Source of the DNA: an uncultured Roseobacter sp.
Lineage (GTDB): Bacteria; Pseudomonadota; Alphaproteobacteria; Rhodobacterales; Rhodobacteraceae
Assembly: GCF_947495025.1 (NCBI RefSeq)
Contig: NZ_CANLXG010000001.1
Location: 62,001 to 126,000, forward strand
Length of the DNA stretch: 64,000 bases
Direction: 5' to 3'
Below the pieces are notes generated by a model. That model saw only the letters and a program-made list of their open reading frames with translations, made no database searches and was not told where the DNA came from. Positions 27,371 through 35,702 of the stretch are shown in pieces (position 1 is the first letter of the stretch; every line of letters starts with the position of its first letter). The translations under genes and the position numbers were made by a program.

Positions 27371-28032
27371 CAGAAGACGCCCCGGAAACCGAAGAAGAAC
27401 AGAGCCTGTTTGAGGCACCGCCAATGGCGGAGCAGGAGCGCATGGTCGAAGCGATCCTGTTTGCGTCGGCAGAGCCTGTGTCCTTGCGGGAGCTTTCAGC
27501 ACGGATGCCCCATGGGTCAGACCCGGCAGAAGCAATCGTCTATCTGCGCAAACGCTATGAAGGCCGGGGTGTCAACGTCTGCAGGATCGGCGATGCCTGG
27601 GCGATGCGCACCGCGCCTGACCTCGGGTTTCTGATGCAACGCGAAACCGTTGAGACCCGCAAGCTGTCGCGTGCGGCCATCGAAACACTGGCGATTATTG
27701 CCTATCATCAGCCGGTTACCCGGGCCGAGATCGAAGAAATCCGTGGTGTATCCGTCAGTCGGGGCACGGTGGATCAGTTGCTGGAGATGGAATGGATCCG
27801 GTTCGGACGCCGCAAGATGACCCCCGGGCGGCCTGTAACCTTTGTGGTGACTGAAGGGTTCCTTGATCACTTCGGGCTCGAAAATGCCCGTGATCTGCCA
27901 GGTCTCAAGGAACTGCGGGCAGCCGGTCTGCTCGAAAACAGGCCACCGCCGGGCAGCCTGCCGATTGCGGGCGACGCGGAAGACGATGAGGAAGAGAGCA
28001 CCGAAGGCCAGAGCGAGCTTTTCGAGGACTGA
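27367..28032 (+). CDS. scpB: segregation and condensation protein B
   Basis: The 221-residue protein has two winged-helix domains (about 24-105 and 106-190) with IETLAIIAYHQPVTRAEIEEIRG and the TPGRPVTFVVTEGFLDHF stretch. It binds ScpA and regulates the SMC complex. A Glu/Asp-rich tail (200-221) is a common variable extension. GTG at 27367 overlaps the scpA stop. The start at MTEDAPETEEEQ gives an acidic N-terminus. Confidence 0.93.
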   Translation: MTEDAPETEEEQSLFEAPPMAEQERMVEAILFASAEPVSLRELSARMPHGSDPAEAIVYLRKRYEGRGVNVCRIGDAWAMRTAPDLGFLMQRETVETRKLSRAAIETLAIIAYHQPVTRAEIEEIRGVSVSRGTVDQLLEMEWIRFGRRKMTPGRPVTFVVTEGFLDHFGLENARDLPGLKELRAAGLLENRPPPGSLPIAGDAEDDEEESTEGQSELFED

Positions 28033-28103
28033 CAGGTGTTTCCTCAAATTGGCCCTATTTCCCGGGCAGGCTGCTCCGGGAGCAGTAAGATGGGAGAAGC
28101 CCG

Positions 28104-28268
28104 ATGGACAGAATTTTTCAGATGGTCATGCGACTGGTGCTGCGACGGTTGGTAAACCGTGGCATGCGCGCTGGTCTGAAAGGTATTTCAGGTGATCAGG
28201 CCGCGCCGGTTCAGATCCACCAGGCCCAGCGGTCACTGAAAGTGGCCCGGCGTATCGGGCGCCTGTGA
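28104..28268 (+). CDS. small basic protein downstream of scpB
   Basis: The 54-residue ORF begins MDRIFQMVMRLVLRRL, an amphipathic or membrane-touching basic helix, and ends with KVARRIGRL. GGGAGAAG precedes the ATG at proper spacing. It reads as a short amphipathic protein of unknown function. It shares strand with scpAB and lies 71 bases behind them, and it ends 5 bases before the convergent dCTP deaminase stop. Confidence 0.6.
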   Translation: MDRIFQMVMRLVLRRLVNRGMRAGLKGISGDQAAPVQIHQAQRSLKVARRIGRL

Positions 28269-28272
28269 TGTG

Positions 28273-29352
28273 CTAGCCCGGGGTTTTGAAGTGCTTGGAA
28301 AGTTTCAGGCCCTGGCCCTGATAGTTTGATGCCAGATCTGCGCCGTAAAGCTGTTCGGGCTGAGCGGCCATTTTCTCGTAAATCAGCCGCCCGACAACCT
28401 GTCCGTGCTCCAGCACGAAAGGGGCCTCATGGCAGCGCACCTCAAGCACCCCGCGCGAACCTGCACCGCCCGCTTCGGCATACCCGAACCCGGGATCAAA
28501 AAATCCGGCATAATGCACCCGGAATTCGCCGACCATGGCCAGGAAGGGTGCCATTTCCGCGGCATAATCCGGTGGAATGGTCACCGCCTCGCGGCTGACA
28601 AGGATGTAGAAGGCACCGGGGTCAAGAATGATCTTGCCGTTGTCGCTGTGCACTTCTTCCCAGTATTCGGATGCGGTGTAGTGATTGATATTGTCCAGAT
28701 CGATCACGCCCGTATGCGGCTTGGCGTGGTAACCCACAAGCGTTGTATCGGGCAGGCGCAGGTCCACGGAAAAGCCAAGCCCGTCGTCAATGACAGCTTC
28801 GCCATCGACCAGCGGTGTCTGTGCGTGCAGAGCGCGCAGGCTGTCGTCACCCAGCACCGCCTGCGTGTCGCGAAAACGGATCTGGTTCAGACGCATGCCA
28901 GGCCGGACGAGGACCGAGAAAGACCGCGGGCAGATCTCGGCGTAAAGCGGGCCGTGATAGCCCGGCGCGATACGGTCGAACTCGGTGCCGCCATCTGTGA
29001 TCGTGCGGGTCAGCAGATCAAGGCGTCCGGTGGAGCTTTTGGCATTGGCGACCGCCTGGACATTGTCTGGCAGCGCGAGCGACTCCATCAGGGGCACGAC
29101 ATAGACGCAGCCCTTTTCCAGAACAGCACCATCGGTGAGGTCAACGCGGTGCATTTCAAATTCACGCAGCCGGTCTGAAACACGTGCCCCCGAACCGGCC
29201 AGAAAAGAGGCCCGTACCCGCCAGGCTGTGCGCCCGAGACGCAGATCGAGGCTCGCTGGCTGGATCTGCGCTGTGGATACGCTGCGCGTGCCTGCGATCT
29301 GATTTGAAGCGATCATCTGTGCGATCTGCTGACTGGGAAGAACGCCGCTCAT
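28273..29352 (-). CDS. dcd: 2'-deoxycytidine triphosphate deaminase, long form
   Basis: The 359-residue protein is about twice the length of E. coli Dcd and looks like two dUTPase/Dcd-fold halves. The first half (1-175) contains ANAKSSTGRLD and the second (185-350) the GEFRVHYAGFFDPGFGY metal/nucleotide region. It deaminates dCTP to dUTP for thymidylate synthesis. Long Dcd proteins are known in alphaproteobacteria. It lies behind a tRNA-Pro gene on the same strand with a terminator between them. Confidence 0.85.
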   Translation of the reverse strand: MSGVLPSQQIAQMIASNQIAGTRSVSTAQIQPASLDLRLGRTAWRVRASFLAGSGARVSDRLREFEMHRVDLTDGAVLEKGCVYVVPLMESLALPDNVQAVANAKSSTGRLDLLTRTITDGGTEFDRIAPGYHGPLYAEICPRSFSVLVRPGMRLNQIRFRDTQAVLGDDSLRALHAQTPLVDGEAVIDDGLGFSVDLRLPDTTLVGYHAKPHTGVIDLDNINHYTASEYWEEVHSDNGKIILDPGAFYILVSREAVTIPPDYAAEMAPFLAMVGEFRVHYAGFFDPGFGYAEAGGAGSRGVLEVRCHEAPFVLEHGQVVGRLIYEKMAAQPEQLYGADLASNYQGQGLKLSKHFKTPG

Positions 29353-29376
29353 GAACTGGCTCCTGAAAGTGCAAAG

Positions 29377-29399
29377 GCCCGCGCTGCAAGGGCGCGGGC
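29377..29399 (-). terminator. terminator after tRNA-Pro
   Basis: An 8-bp GC stem (29377-29384 with 29392-29399) with a 7-base loop is followed on the reverse strand by CTTTGCACTTT. It separates the tRNA gene from dcd. Confidence 0.55.
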
Positions 29400-29419
29400 T
29401 CTTTGTACATGTCGGTTGA

Positions 29420-29496
29420 TGGTCGGGCTAGCAGGACTCGAACCTGCGACCTTCCGTCCCCCAGACGGACGCGCTACCAGGCTGCGCCATAGCCCG
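29420..29496 (-). tRNA. tRNA-Pro(GGG)
   Basis: The 77-base cloverleaf reads on the reverse strand and includes an encoded CCA end (29420-29422). The acceptor stem pairs CGGGCTA with TAGCCCG and starts with C1-G72, the hallmark of bacterial proline tRNAs. The anticodon stem TCCGT/ACGGA closes a CTGGGGG loop, so the anticodon is GGG (29460-29462) and reads CCC/CCU. The T arm has the standard GGTTCGAATCC loop. Confidence 0.96.
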
Positions 29497-29553
29497 ACAT
29501 GTGCCGCTTCATACCCGATCTGAGGGCCGTGACAAGAGCGAATTGCCATTGCC

Positions 29554-30759
29554 TCAGTCTTTGCCGGAGTCTTTGTGCGGCCCGGACATATCCGCCCGCA
29601 GCTGTGCCAGTCGCGCCACAAGAGGCCGGATTGCATCGGCCTGATCCGGTGTCAGCCTGCGAACCCGCGACAGGGCTGTCAGCGCGGAGGGCTCGACCGT
29701 CATTGTGCTTTCAGCAGGCGGCGCGGGGATGTCCACTTTGCGTGGGGCCGGGGCAGGTGCGGGTACGTCGTCCGGTGAGGTGTCGGACGCCGTTGGTTCC
29801 GGTGCGGAGTCCACTTCGGCGACTTCGGGTTCTGTGTCCGGAACGTGTTCCAGAACATTATCCTGTGGTGGCTCATCAGAGATCGTTGGTGGCGCCGCCG
29901 CAGACATTTCCCGTGGCGCGTCTTCGGCTGTTGTTTCTTGGGTTGTATGTGACAGCGGGTGTCGCAGGAAACCCGGAAGGTCTCCGCTCACCTCCTCCGG
30001 ATCGTCATGAGGCGGGTCGTCTTCCGGCGCTTCAATTTCTTCTGCAGACATACCTGCAGCACCGGGGTCATCGGCATCCATCAGAACTTCGGTTTCTGTA
30101 TCGACATCCGACGTTGTCTCCACAGCGTCGTCGACGACCGGAACGTCCGAGGCATCGGGTGCCGTTTCACTGTCTGAAACCGGCTCGGCTGCGACAGGTG
30201 GTGCGGCGTCCTCACTGTCGTCAGCCTGTTCCAGCCCTGCAGGTTCCGGTGTTTCAGACGCGTGGTCGGTGACTTCCGTCACATCGGTTGTGTCGACAGG
30301 TTCCGCTGTTTCCGGCTCTTCTGTCTCACTGACCGTCTCTGCAGGAGCAGGATCAGACGTTCCCTCTGCAGGCTTAGCAGCCTTTGCCTGCGTGACGATA
30401 TCATCTGGCATTGCCGCCGCGGGGTCAGGCGTATCTGCCGCCGCCTCCTCGATGCGATCATCGATAACGGCGGCTGTAAGGTCGTCCAGCGGCTGAGACA
30501 TCGCGGCGACATGTGCCACGCTGTTTTCGCGCAGCATTTTCTGAGCGCCTTTGATGGTCAGGCCGTCTTCGTGCAGCAGCTTTTTCAGCCCACCCAGCAG
30601 TAACATGTCATTCGGGCGATAATACCGCCGGCCGCCGGCCCGTTTGACGGGCTTTACCTGGCTGAACTTGCTCTCCCAGAAACGCAGGACATGCGCCTGC
30701 ACGCCCAGCCAGTCTGCGACCTCTGAGATCGTGCGGAAAGCATCAGGTGATTTTGACAT
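29554..30759 (-). CDS. MerR-family regulator with long acidic tail
   Basis: The 401-residue protein has an N-terminal MerR helix-turn-helix (about 8-78: [23 protein letters not shown], then [17 protein letters not shown]). About 250 residues of low-complexity Asp/Glu/Ala/Pro/Thr sequence follow, and then a short C-terminal helix with [19 protein letters not shown]. MerR proteins of this position follow ihfA in many alphaproteobacteria. The tail is several times longer than usual and is probably disordered. No metal-binding cysteines are present. Confidence 0.85.
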   Translation of the reverse strand: MSKSPDAFRTISEVADWLGVQAHVLRFWESKFSQVKPVKRAGGRRYYRPNDMLLLGGLKKLLHEDGLTIKGAQKMLRENSVAHVAAMSQPLDDLTAAVIDDRIEEAAADTPDPAAAMPDDIVTQAKAAKPAEGTSDPAPAETVSETEEPETAEPVDTTDVTEVTDHASETPEPAGLEQADDSEDAAPPVAAEPVSDSETAPDASDVPVVDDAVETTSDVDTETEVLMDADDPGAAGMSAEEIEAPEDDPPHDDPEEVSGDLPGFLRHPLSHTTQETTAEDAPREMSAAAPPTISDEPPQDNVLEHVPDTEPEVAEVDSAPEPTASDTSPDDVPAPAPAPRKVDIPAPPAESTMTVEPSALTALSRVRRLTPDQADAIRPLVARLAQLRADMSGPHKDSGKD

Positions 30760-30763
30760 CAGC

Positions 30764-31066
30764 TCAGGACTTGTTCCCGTTCGCCACGCGATCCTTCATC
30801 AGGTGCGAAGGGCGGAAGGTGAGAACACGGCGGGGGTTGATCGGAACCTCTTCGCCGGTCTTGGGGTTGCGGCCAACACGGGCGGATTTGTCCCGTACCG
30901 AAAATGTGCCAAATGAAGAGATTTTGACCTGTTCGCCGCGCACGAGCGCGTCTGACAGATGCTCGAGCACGGATTCAACAAGCTGTGCGCTTTCGTTTCT
31001 GGACAGGCCGACTTCCCGGAAAACGGCCTCACTCAGATCCATACGTGTCAAAGTCTTTTCGGCCAT
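30764..31066 (-). CDS. ihfA: integration host factor subunit alpha
   Basis: The 100-residue DNA-bending protein has the HU/IHF fold with the beta-arm [20 protein letters not shown] and the DNA-intercalating proline in the arm. It works with IhfB in replication, recombination and transcription. It lies between fabH and the merR gene on the reverse strand, with only 4 bases before merR, the standard alphaproteobacterial order. Confidence 0.95.
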   Translation of the reverse strand: MAEKTLTRMDLSEAVFREVGLSRNESAQLVESVLEHLSDALVRGEQVKISSFGTFSVRDKSARVGRNPKTGEEVPINPRRVLTFRPSHLMKDRVANGNKS

Positions 31067-31162
31067 GGTGTCCCCCTGAATTTTCAGTCACCATAGGGGA
31101 GGCGCAATTTCCGAGTCAATATCAACGGCTTGCGTGGCCGGGGATAAGCGGAAAATACATGA

Positions 31163-32134
31163 TTACCAGCGAAGAACCACGGCGCCCCACGCAAGACCAC
31201 CGCCGATCGCCTCGGTTACGATCAGGTCGCCGGGTTTGATCTGGCCCCGGTCGCGGCCCACGGACAGGGCCAGGGGAATCGATGCAGCCGATGTATTGCC
31301 ATGGTCCTGCACCGTAACAACGACATTTTCCATTGGCAGACCCAGCTTTTTCGCTGTGCCCTGAATGATGCGGATATTCGCCTGGTGGGGCACGATCCAG
31401 TCGACCTGCTGAGCTGTCACGCCGGCACGTTCCATGGCTGTGTTGGCGGTCGCTGCAAGCTTCTCGACGGCGTGGCGGAAAACCTGATTGCCCTGCATGC
31501 GCAGGTGCCCGGTTGTACCGGTCGATACGCCACCGTCCACATAAAGCAGATCCTTGTGACGACCGTCCGAATTCAGATCCGTCGACAGAATGCCGCGATC
31601 ATCGGGCGTGCCGGCACCGTCCTGCGCCTCAAGCAGCAGCGCGCCTGCGCCATCGCCGAACAGCACACAGGTCGAGCGATCGGTCCAGTCCATAATGCGG
31701 CTGAATGTTTCCGCGCCGATGACCAGAACGCGGCGCGCCTGGCCGGAGAGGATCAGCGCGTTTGCATTGCTCAGCGCATAGACAAAGCCCGCGCAGACAG
31801 CCTGGACATCGAATGCAAATCCGCCGGTCATGCCCAGCTGGGCCTGCACCATGGTCGCCGCGGACGGGAAAGTCAGATCGGCCGTGGACGTCGCAACCAC
31901 AATGGCGTCCACATCGTCGGCCGTCAGGCCCGCGTCCGCGATTGCAGCTTCGGCCGCGCGGGCGGCCATGTCGGATGTCGTCTGGCCTTCGGCAGCGAAA
32001 TGGCGGCGTTCAATGCCTGACCTTGCGCGGATCCACTCGTCGGTCGTATCCAGCGTCTTCTCGAAGGCCGTGTTCGGCACTACCCGTTCTGGCAGGTAAT
32101 GGCCTACACCGGCAACTACAGCGCGGATCGTCAT
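31163..32134 (-). CDS. fabH: 3-oxoacyl-[acyl-carrier-protein] synthase III
   Basis: The 323-residue thiolase-fold enzyme starts fatty-acid synthesis by condensing acetyl-CoA with malonyl-ACP. The triad is visible: C114 in QAVCAGF, His in VPHQANIRI and Asn in GNTSAAS. The start at 32134 (MTIRAVVAGVGHYLP) is the family start. plsX ends 1 base before it. This supports one lipid-synthesis transcript. Confidence 0.95.
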   Translation of the reverse strand: MTIRAVVAGVGHYLPERVVPNTAFEKTLDTTDEWIRARSGIERRHFAAEGQTTSDMAARAAEAAIADAGLTADDVDAIVVATSTADLTFPSAATMVQAQLGMTGGFAFDVQAVCAGFVYALSNANALILSGQARRVLVIGAETFSRIMDWTDRSTCVLFGDGAGALLLEAQDGAGTPDDRGILSTDLNSDGRHKDLLYVDGGVSTGTTGHLRMQGNQVFRHAVEKLAATANTAMERAGVTAQQVDWIVPHQANIRIIQGTAKKLGLPMENVVVTVQDHGNTSAASIPLALSVGRDRGQIKPGDLIVTEAIGGGLAWGAVVLRW

Positions 32135-32135
32135 G

Positions 32136-33206
32136 TTATGTGTTCTCCTCTGCCGGCAGGGCCGCAACCCGCGCCGCCAGTTTGTCCGTGAACTGAATAT
32201 GGGCCAGTTGAGCGGCAAGCTTGATCGCCGCTGATACACCTGTTGCGTCAGCAGCGCCATGCGATTTCACCACGGTGCCGTTCAGGCCAAGAAAAACACC
32301 GCCGTTTACCCGGCGCGGGTCAATCTTTTTGCGAAGGCGTCCCAGCGAGGTATAGGCCAGCAGAGAGGCAAGCCTGGACAGAGGTGAGTAGTGAAAGGCC
32401 TCCCGCAGACGGTTGCCGACGAGGCTTGCAGTACCTTCTCCGGTCTTGATCGCGACGTTGCCGGTGAAGCCATCAGTGACAATGACGTCACAGATGTCGC
32501 CCGAAATATCGCCGCCCTCAACAAAGCCGGTGAATTCAAAACCTGCGGTATCGCACTGACCCCGAATCAGCTCATAGGCTTCTTTCAGCTCAGGCCGCCC
32601 TTTGTGTTCCTCGGTGCCGACGTTCAGCAGGCCGACCCTGGGGCGGGGCAGATCCAGACCGTTGCGCGCGTAGGACATGCCCATCAGCGCATAGCGCAGC
32701 AGATCATCCGCGTCGGCACGCACATCTGCGCCTACATCGAGCAATACGTTAAAACCCTGCGGGTTCGAAGAGGGATAGAGCACCGCGATAGCCGGGCGCT
32801 TGACACCGGGCAGCCTGCGCAGCCGGATCGTCGAGAGCGCCATGAGTGCGCCGGTGTTGCCACAGGATACTGTGACCGAGGCCCTGCCTTCGCGCACAGC
32901 CTCGATAGCGGACCACATAGAGGTTTCGCCGCCGTTGCGCACGATATGGCTGGGTTTGTCGTCCATGGTGACGATGCCCGTCGCATGACGGATCTCGCAG
33001 CGTCCGTCCAGAACACGGCGTCTTGCAACCAGTGCCCGCAGCTCGTCTTCGGGTCCGTGGAGTATGAAACTGATGTCAGGGTTCTTGCGGGCAGACACAT
33101 CACAGCCCGCCACAACAGCAGCGGGCCCGGCGTCTCCGCCCATCGCATCAACGGAAATGACGATCCGCCCGGTCTTTGTCTCTGCCTGATCGGTCTGTGC
33201 CGTCAT
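32136..33206 (-). CDS. plsX: phosphate acyltransferase
   Basis: The 356-residue enzyme makes acyl-phosphate from acyl-ACP for phosphatidic acid synthesis. It shows ISVDAMGGDAGP near the N-terminus and the long conserved NTGALMALS and FNVLLDVGAD motifs. It is peripheral to the membrane. It sits between rpmF and fabH in the conserved yceD-rpmF-plsX-fabH order. The first 10 residues are a variable polar extension. Confidence 0.95.
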   Translation of the reverse strand: MTAQTDQAETKTGRIVISVDAMGGDAGPAAVVAGCDVSARKNPDISFILHGPEDELRALVARRRVLDGRCEIRHATGIVTMDDKPSHIVRNGGETSMWSAIEAVREGRASVTVSCGNTGALMALSTIRLRRLPGVKRPAIAVLYPSSNPQGFNVLLDVGADVRADADDLLRYALMGMSYARNGLDLPRPRVGLLNVGTEEHKGRPELKEAYELIRGQCDTAGFEFTGFVEGGDISGDICDVIVTDGFTGNVAIKTGEGTASLVGNRLREAFHYSPLSRLASLLAYTSLGRLRKKIDPRRVNGGVFLGLNGTVVKSHGAADATGVSAAIKLAAQLAHIQFTDKLAARVAALPAEENT

Positions 33207-33254
33207 AGAGCGACCGCCTCCAAACCTGCTGCCCTTATTCTTTAAGGGACAGGT

Positions 33255-33461
33255 TTAGGCCGCGTCGTCGTCCAGATCAATCTCTTCTGTCAGTGCCACG
33301 ACTTCTTTGTCGTCATAGTGGCCACAGGAAGCACAGACATGGTGGGGACGTTTCAGCTCGCCACAGTTGGTGCATTCGTTCGGGTTTGCAGCAACCAGAG
33401 AATCGTGCGCACGACGATTGTTGCGGCGCGATTTGGAAACTTTGTTCTGTTGAACAGCCAT
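33255..33461 (-). CDS. rpmF: 50S ribosomal protein L32
   Basis: The 68-residue ribosomal protein has the full zinc ribbon, CTNC (30-33) and CASC (43-46), so this is the zinc-containing C+ form. The N-terminal [14 protein letters not shown] is typical. It is 48 bases upstream of plsX. The 232-base gap to yceD upstream holds no gene that I can support and probably carries a promoter. Confidence 0.95.
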   Translation of the reverse strand: MAVQQNKVSKSRRNNRRAHDSLVAANPNECTNCGELKRPHHVCASCGHYDDKEVVALTEEIDLDDDAA

Positions 33462-33693
33462 TGGCTTGTCCTTTTGTCGTTCGGGGCCGGGCGCTCAGAA
33501 GGCAGCCAGACGGCCTGTTTTCGGAATCTGTCCCACATCGGGTGTGACGTGCGTTTAGGGCCTGTCTGAAAGGAAGTCCAACCCTAATTCGCAGAGGCGC
33601 GCAAAATACCCGGATTCAAAAGCTCTGCAAGCAGGTTTTCAGGATATTCTGAGGGTTTCCGGCCGGTTTTCCCCGACGATCGCGGTGGGTGCT

Positions 33694-34266
33694 TTACCGG
33701 TCATCAGTATCATCGGAAGACGTATCCCGTGCCAGCTGGTCCCGCAGGTCTGCCAGCCCAGCGAAGGGGCGCGCATCTTCATCCCGCATCGGTTCCACGC
33801 CTGGTCCGGCATATAAAAGGTCACCTGTCCCTGCGTCAGGCGCGCGCGGATACAGCGGCAGTTCGAGGGCAAGCGCCTCCAGCATGATGGCCCGAGGGTC
33901 GATATGCGTCCCGAGTTGTTCAGAGGTATCATCCGCCGGCATTTCAGCCTCCGGTTCGTCCGGATCAGAGAAGTTGCTCAGAAAAAGCCGCGTGACGTCG
34001 GCATCTATCCGCGTCGTCACCGGGGCCAGTGTCACGCCGCAGGGCTGAACGACCGTCGCGCCAAGGCGCGCCTGCAGTTGCCAGTCGGCGGCACCGGTGG
34101 CGGTGATTTCCCCCTGAAAGGACAATTTGCGCAACCCCAGCAGGTCAAGCTGCGCGGCAATTGCCTTCAGCTCTTCGGTTTCAGGGCGAAAGGCAAAGGG
34201 TGTGGGATGGTTCTGGGCAAGGTCGGCCACGCGCAGTGCCGTCGGAGACGTTGTGGTCTGCTTCAT
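33694..34266 (-). CDS. YceD/DUF177 family protein
   Basis: The 190-residue protein belongs to the YceD (DUF177) family linked to 23S rRNA maturation and almost always placed before rpmF. It shows the conserved core with RLGATVVQPCGVTLAPV and a late LALELPLYPRAP. The start at 34266 (MKQTTTSP) follows the gap to the divergent bamE gene; the frame upstream to 34359 is not coding-like. Confidence 0.85.
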   Translation of the reverse strand: MKQTTTSPTALRVADLAQNHPTPFAFRPETEELKAIAAQLDLLGLRKLSFQGEITATGAADWQLQARLGATVVQPCGVTLAPVTTRIDADVTRLFLSNFSDPDEPEAEMPADDTSEQLGTHIDPRAIMLEALALELPLYPRAPDAGTGDLLYAGPGVEPMRDEDARPFAGLADLRDQLARDTSSDDTDDR

Positions 34267-34357
34267 TATGTGTTGCTTTCGTTTCTTGAACCGGGGCGTC
34301 TGCTTGGTATAAGCGGGATAAAAGTCATACCGCCCAAGGGCAAGAGGGTACAATTGC

Positions 34358-34834
34358 ATGCTGACAGGGTCTGAGTCGAAAAGATGTGCCGCGCGCGCAC
34401 TCAGACTAGCGGGGGTTATCGCCGTTTGTTGTGTGGTCGGTGCCTGTTCGTCGCTTTACAGTAATCACGGGTATGTGCCGACGCAGGAAGACCTTGATCA
34501 GATCGCCGTTGGCGTTGACACACGCTCAAGCGTTGAGGAAACGCTGGGTTCTGCAGCGTCCTCGTCCGTGATCAGTGACAATGCGATGTATTTCGTACGC
34601 AGCAGAATCCGCAAAACCGCATTTCTTGAACCTCAGGTGGTAGATCGCGAAGTGCTGGCCATCAGTTTTGATTCGAACGGTATCGTCGCAAATGTCGAAC
34701 GCTTTGGCCTTGAGGACGGCCAGGTCGTTCCGCTTGCCAGACGCGTGACAGATACAACTGTCGGCAGCCGCAGCTTCCTGCAGCAGCTCTTTGGCAACAT
34801 CGGAAGCTTTGCACCGTCTGGTCTGGGCGGCTGA
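34358..34834 (+). CDS. bamE: outer-membrane assembly lipoprotein BamE
   Basis: The 158-residue lipoprotein has a lipobox ending at C30 (VVGAC), then a SmpA/OmlA domain (about 35-125) with GYVPTQEDLDQIAVGVDTRSSV. BamE is a small subunit of the BAM complex that inserts beta-barrel proteins. A Phe/Gln/Ser/Gly-rich tail follows. It diverges from yceD with about 90 bases between starts, as in many alphaproteobacteria. olsB follows closely. Confidence 0.9.
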   Translation: MLTGSESKRCAARALRLAGVIAVCCVVGACSSLYSNHGYVPTQEDLDQIAVGVDTRSSVEETLGSAASSSVISDNAMYFVRSRIRKTAFLEPQVVDREVLAISFDSNGIVANVERFGLEDGQVVPLARRVTDTTVGSRSFLQQLFGNIGSFAPSGLGG

Positions 34835-34900
34835 TCCTGTCACCGCCGCGTCATGCGCGACAGATATGCCGCCGGCAGGATCACACGACAGGAGACGGCG

Positions 34901-35626
34901 ATGGGAAATGCGCATAGCCCTGTGTTTACGGCGCGTCGCGCCCGCAGCGCGGAAGAGGTTGCTGCCGCACTCAGGCTGCGCGCGTCTTCCTTCGGGCATG
35001 CCGGGGAACACACCGGGGACGCCTGGGATGCGGATGCTGCGCATATTCTGATCGAAGACAGCCGCAGCGGAGCACTGGTGTGCTGTTTCCGCATGCGGGA
35101 TTTCACAGCGGCTGACATTGAACAGAGTTATTCCGCGCGGTTCTATGGTCTGGAAGCCTTTAAGGACTTTGAGGGTCTCATGGTAGAGGTCGGGCGGTTC
35201 TGCGTGGCGCCCGGCTGCAGCGACCCGGACATCCTGCGCCTGGCCTGGTCAGTCATTACGCAACATGTCGATGATCGTGACGCGCGGCTGCTTTTTGGCT
35301 GTTCGTCCTTTCAGGGTACGGAACCGGATGCCTACCTCGATACCTTTGCGATGCTGCGCGCGCGGTATCTGGCACCGCGGCGCTGGTTGCCGCGGATCAG
35401 AGCACCGGAGGTTTTCCGGTATGCCGCGCGCCTGCGCCGTACACCCGACCCGGTGAAGGCCCTGCGCTCGATGCCGCCGCTGCTGAGAAGCTATCTGATG
35501 ATGGGCGGGTGGGTCAGTGATCACGCCGTCATCGACCGGCAGATGAATACACTGCACGTCTTTACCGGCATCGAAATAAGCGCCATACCCGCGACGCGCA
35601 AAAGGCTGCTGCGCGCCCTTGTCTGA
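34901..35626 (+). CDS. olsB: L-ornithine N-acyltransferase (OlsB-like)
   Basis: The 241-residue GNAT-like protein matches the enzyme that attaches a 3-hydroxyacyl group from ACP to ornithine, the first step of ornithine lipid synthesis. Useful stretches are LMVEVGRFCVAPG and LFGCSSFQGTEP. GGAG at 34891-34894 fixes the ATG at 34901. olsA, the second enzyme, is not adjacent. Membrane ornithine lipids are common in the Roseobacter group. It lies 66 bases behind bamE. Confidence 0.85.
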   Translation: MGNAHSPVFTARRARSAEEVAAALRLRASSFGHAGEHTGDAWDADAAHILIEDSRSGALVCCFRMRDFTAADIEQSYSARFYGLEAFKDFEGLMVEVGRFCVAPGCSDPDILRLAWSVITQHVDDRDARLLFGCSSFQGTEPDAYLDTFAMLRARYLAPRRWLPRIRAPEVFRYAARLRRTPDPVKALRSMPPLLRSYLMMGGWVSDHAVIDRQMNTLHVFTGIEISAIPATRKRLLRALV

Positions 35627-35702
35627 ACCGCAAAGCCGCTTTTCGCCAGTCTGCCGTCCGGGATGCATTGACCCCGGCGGCGCGGGCGCGTAGCCCGCCA
35701 CT

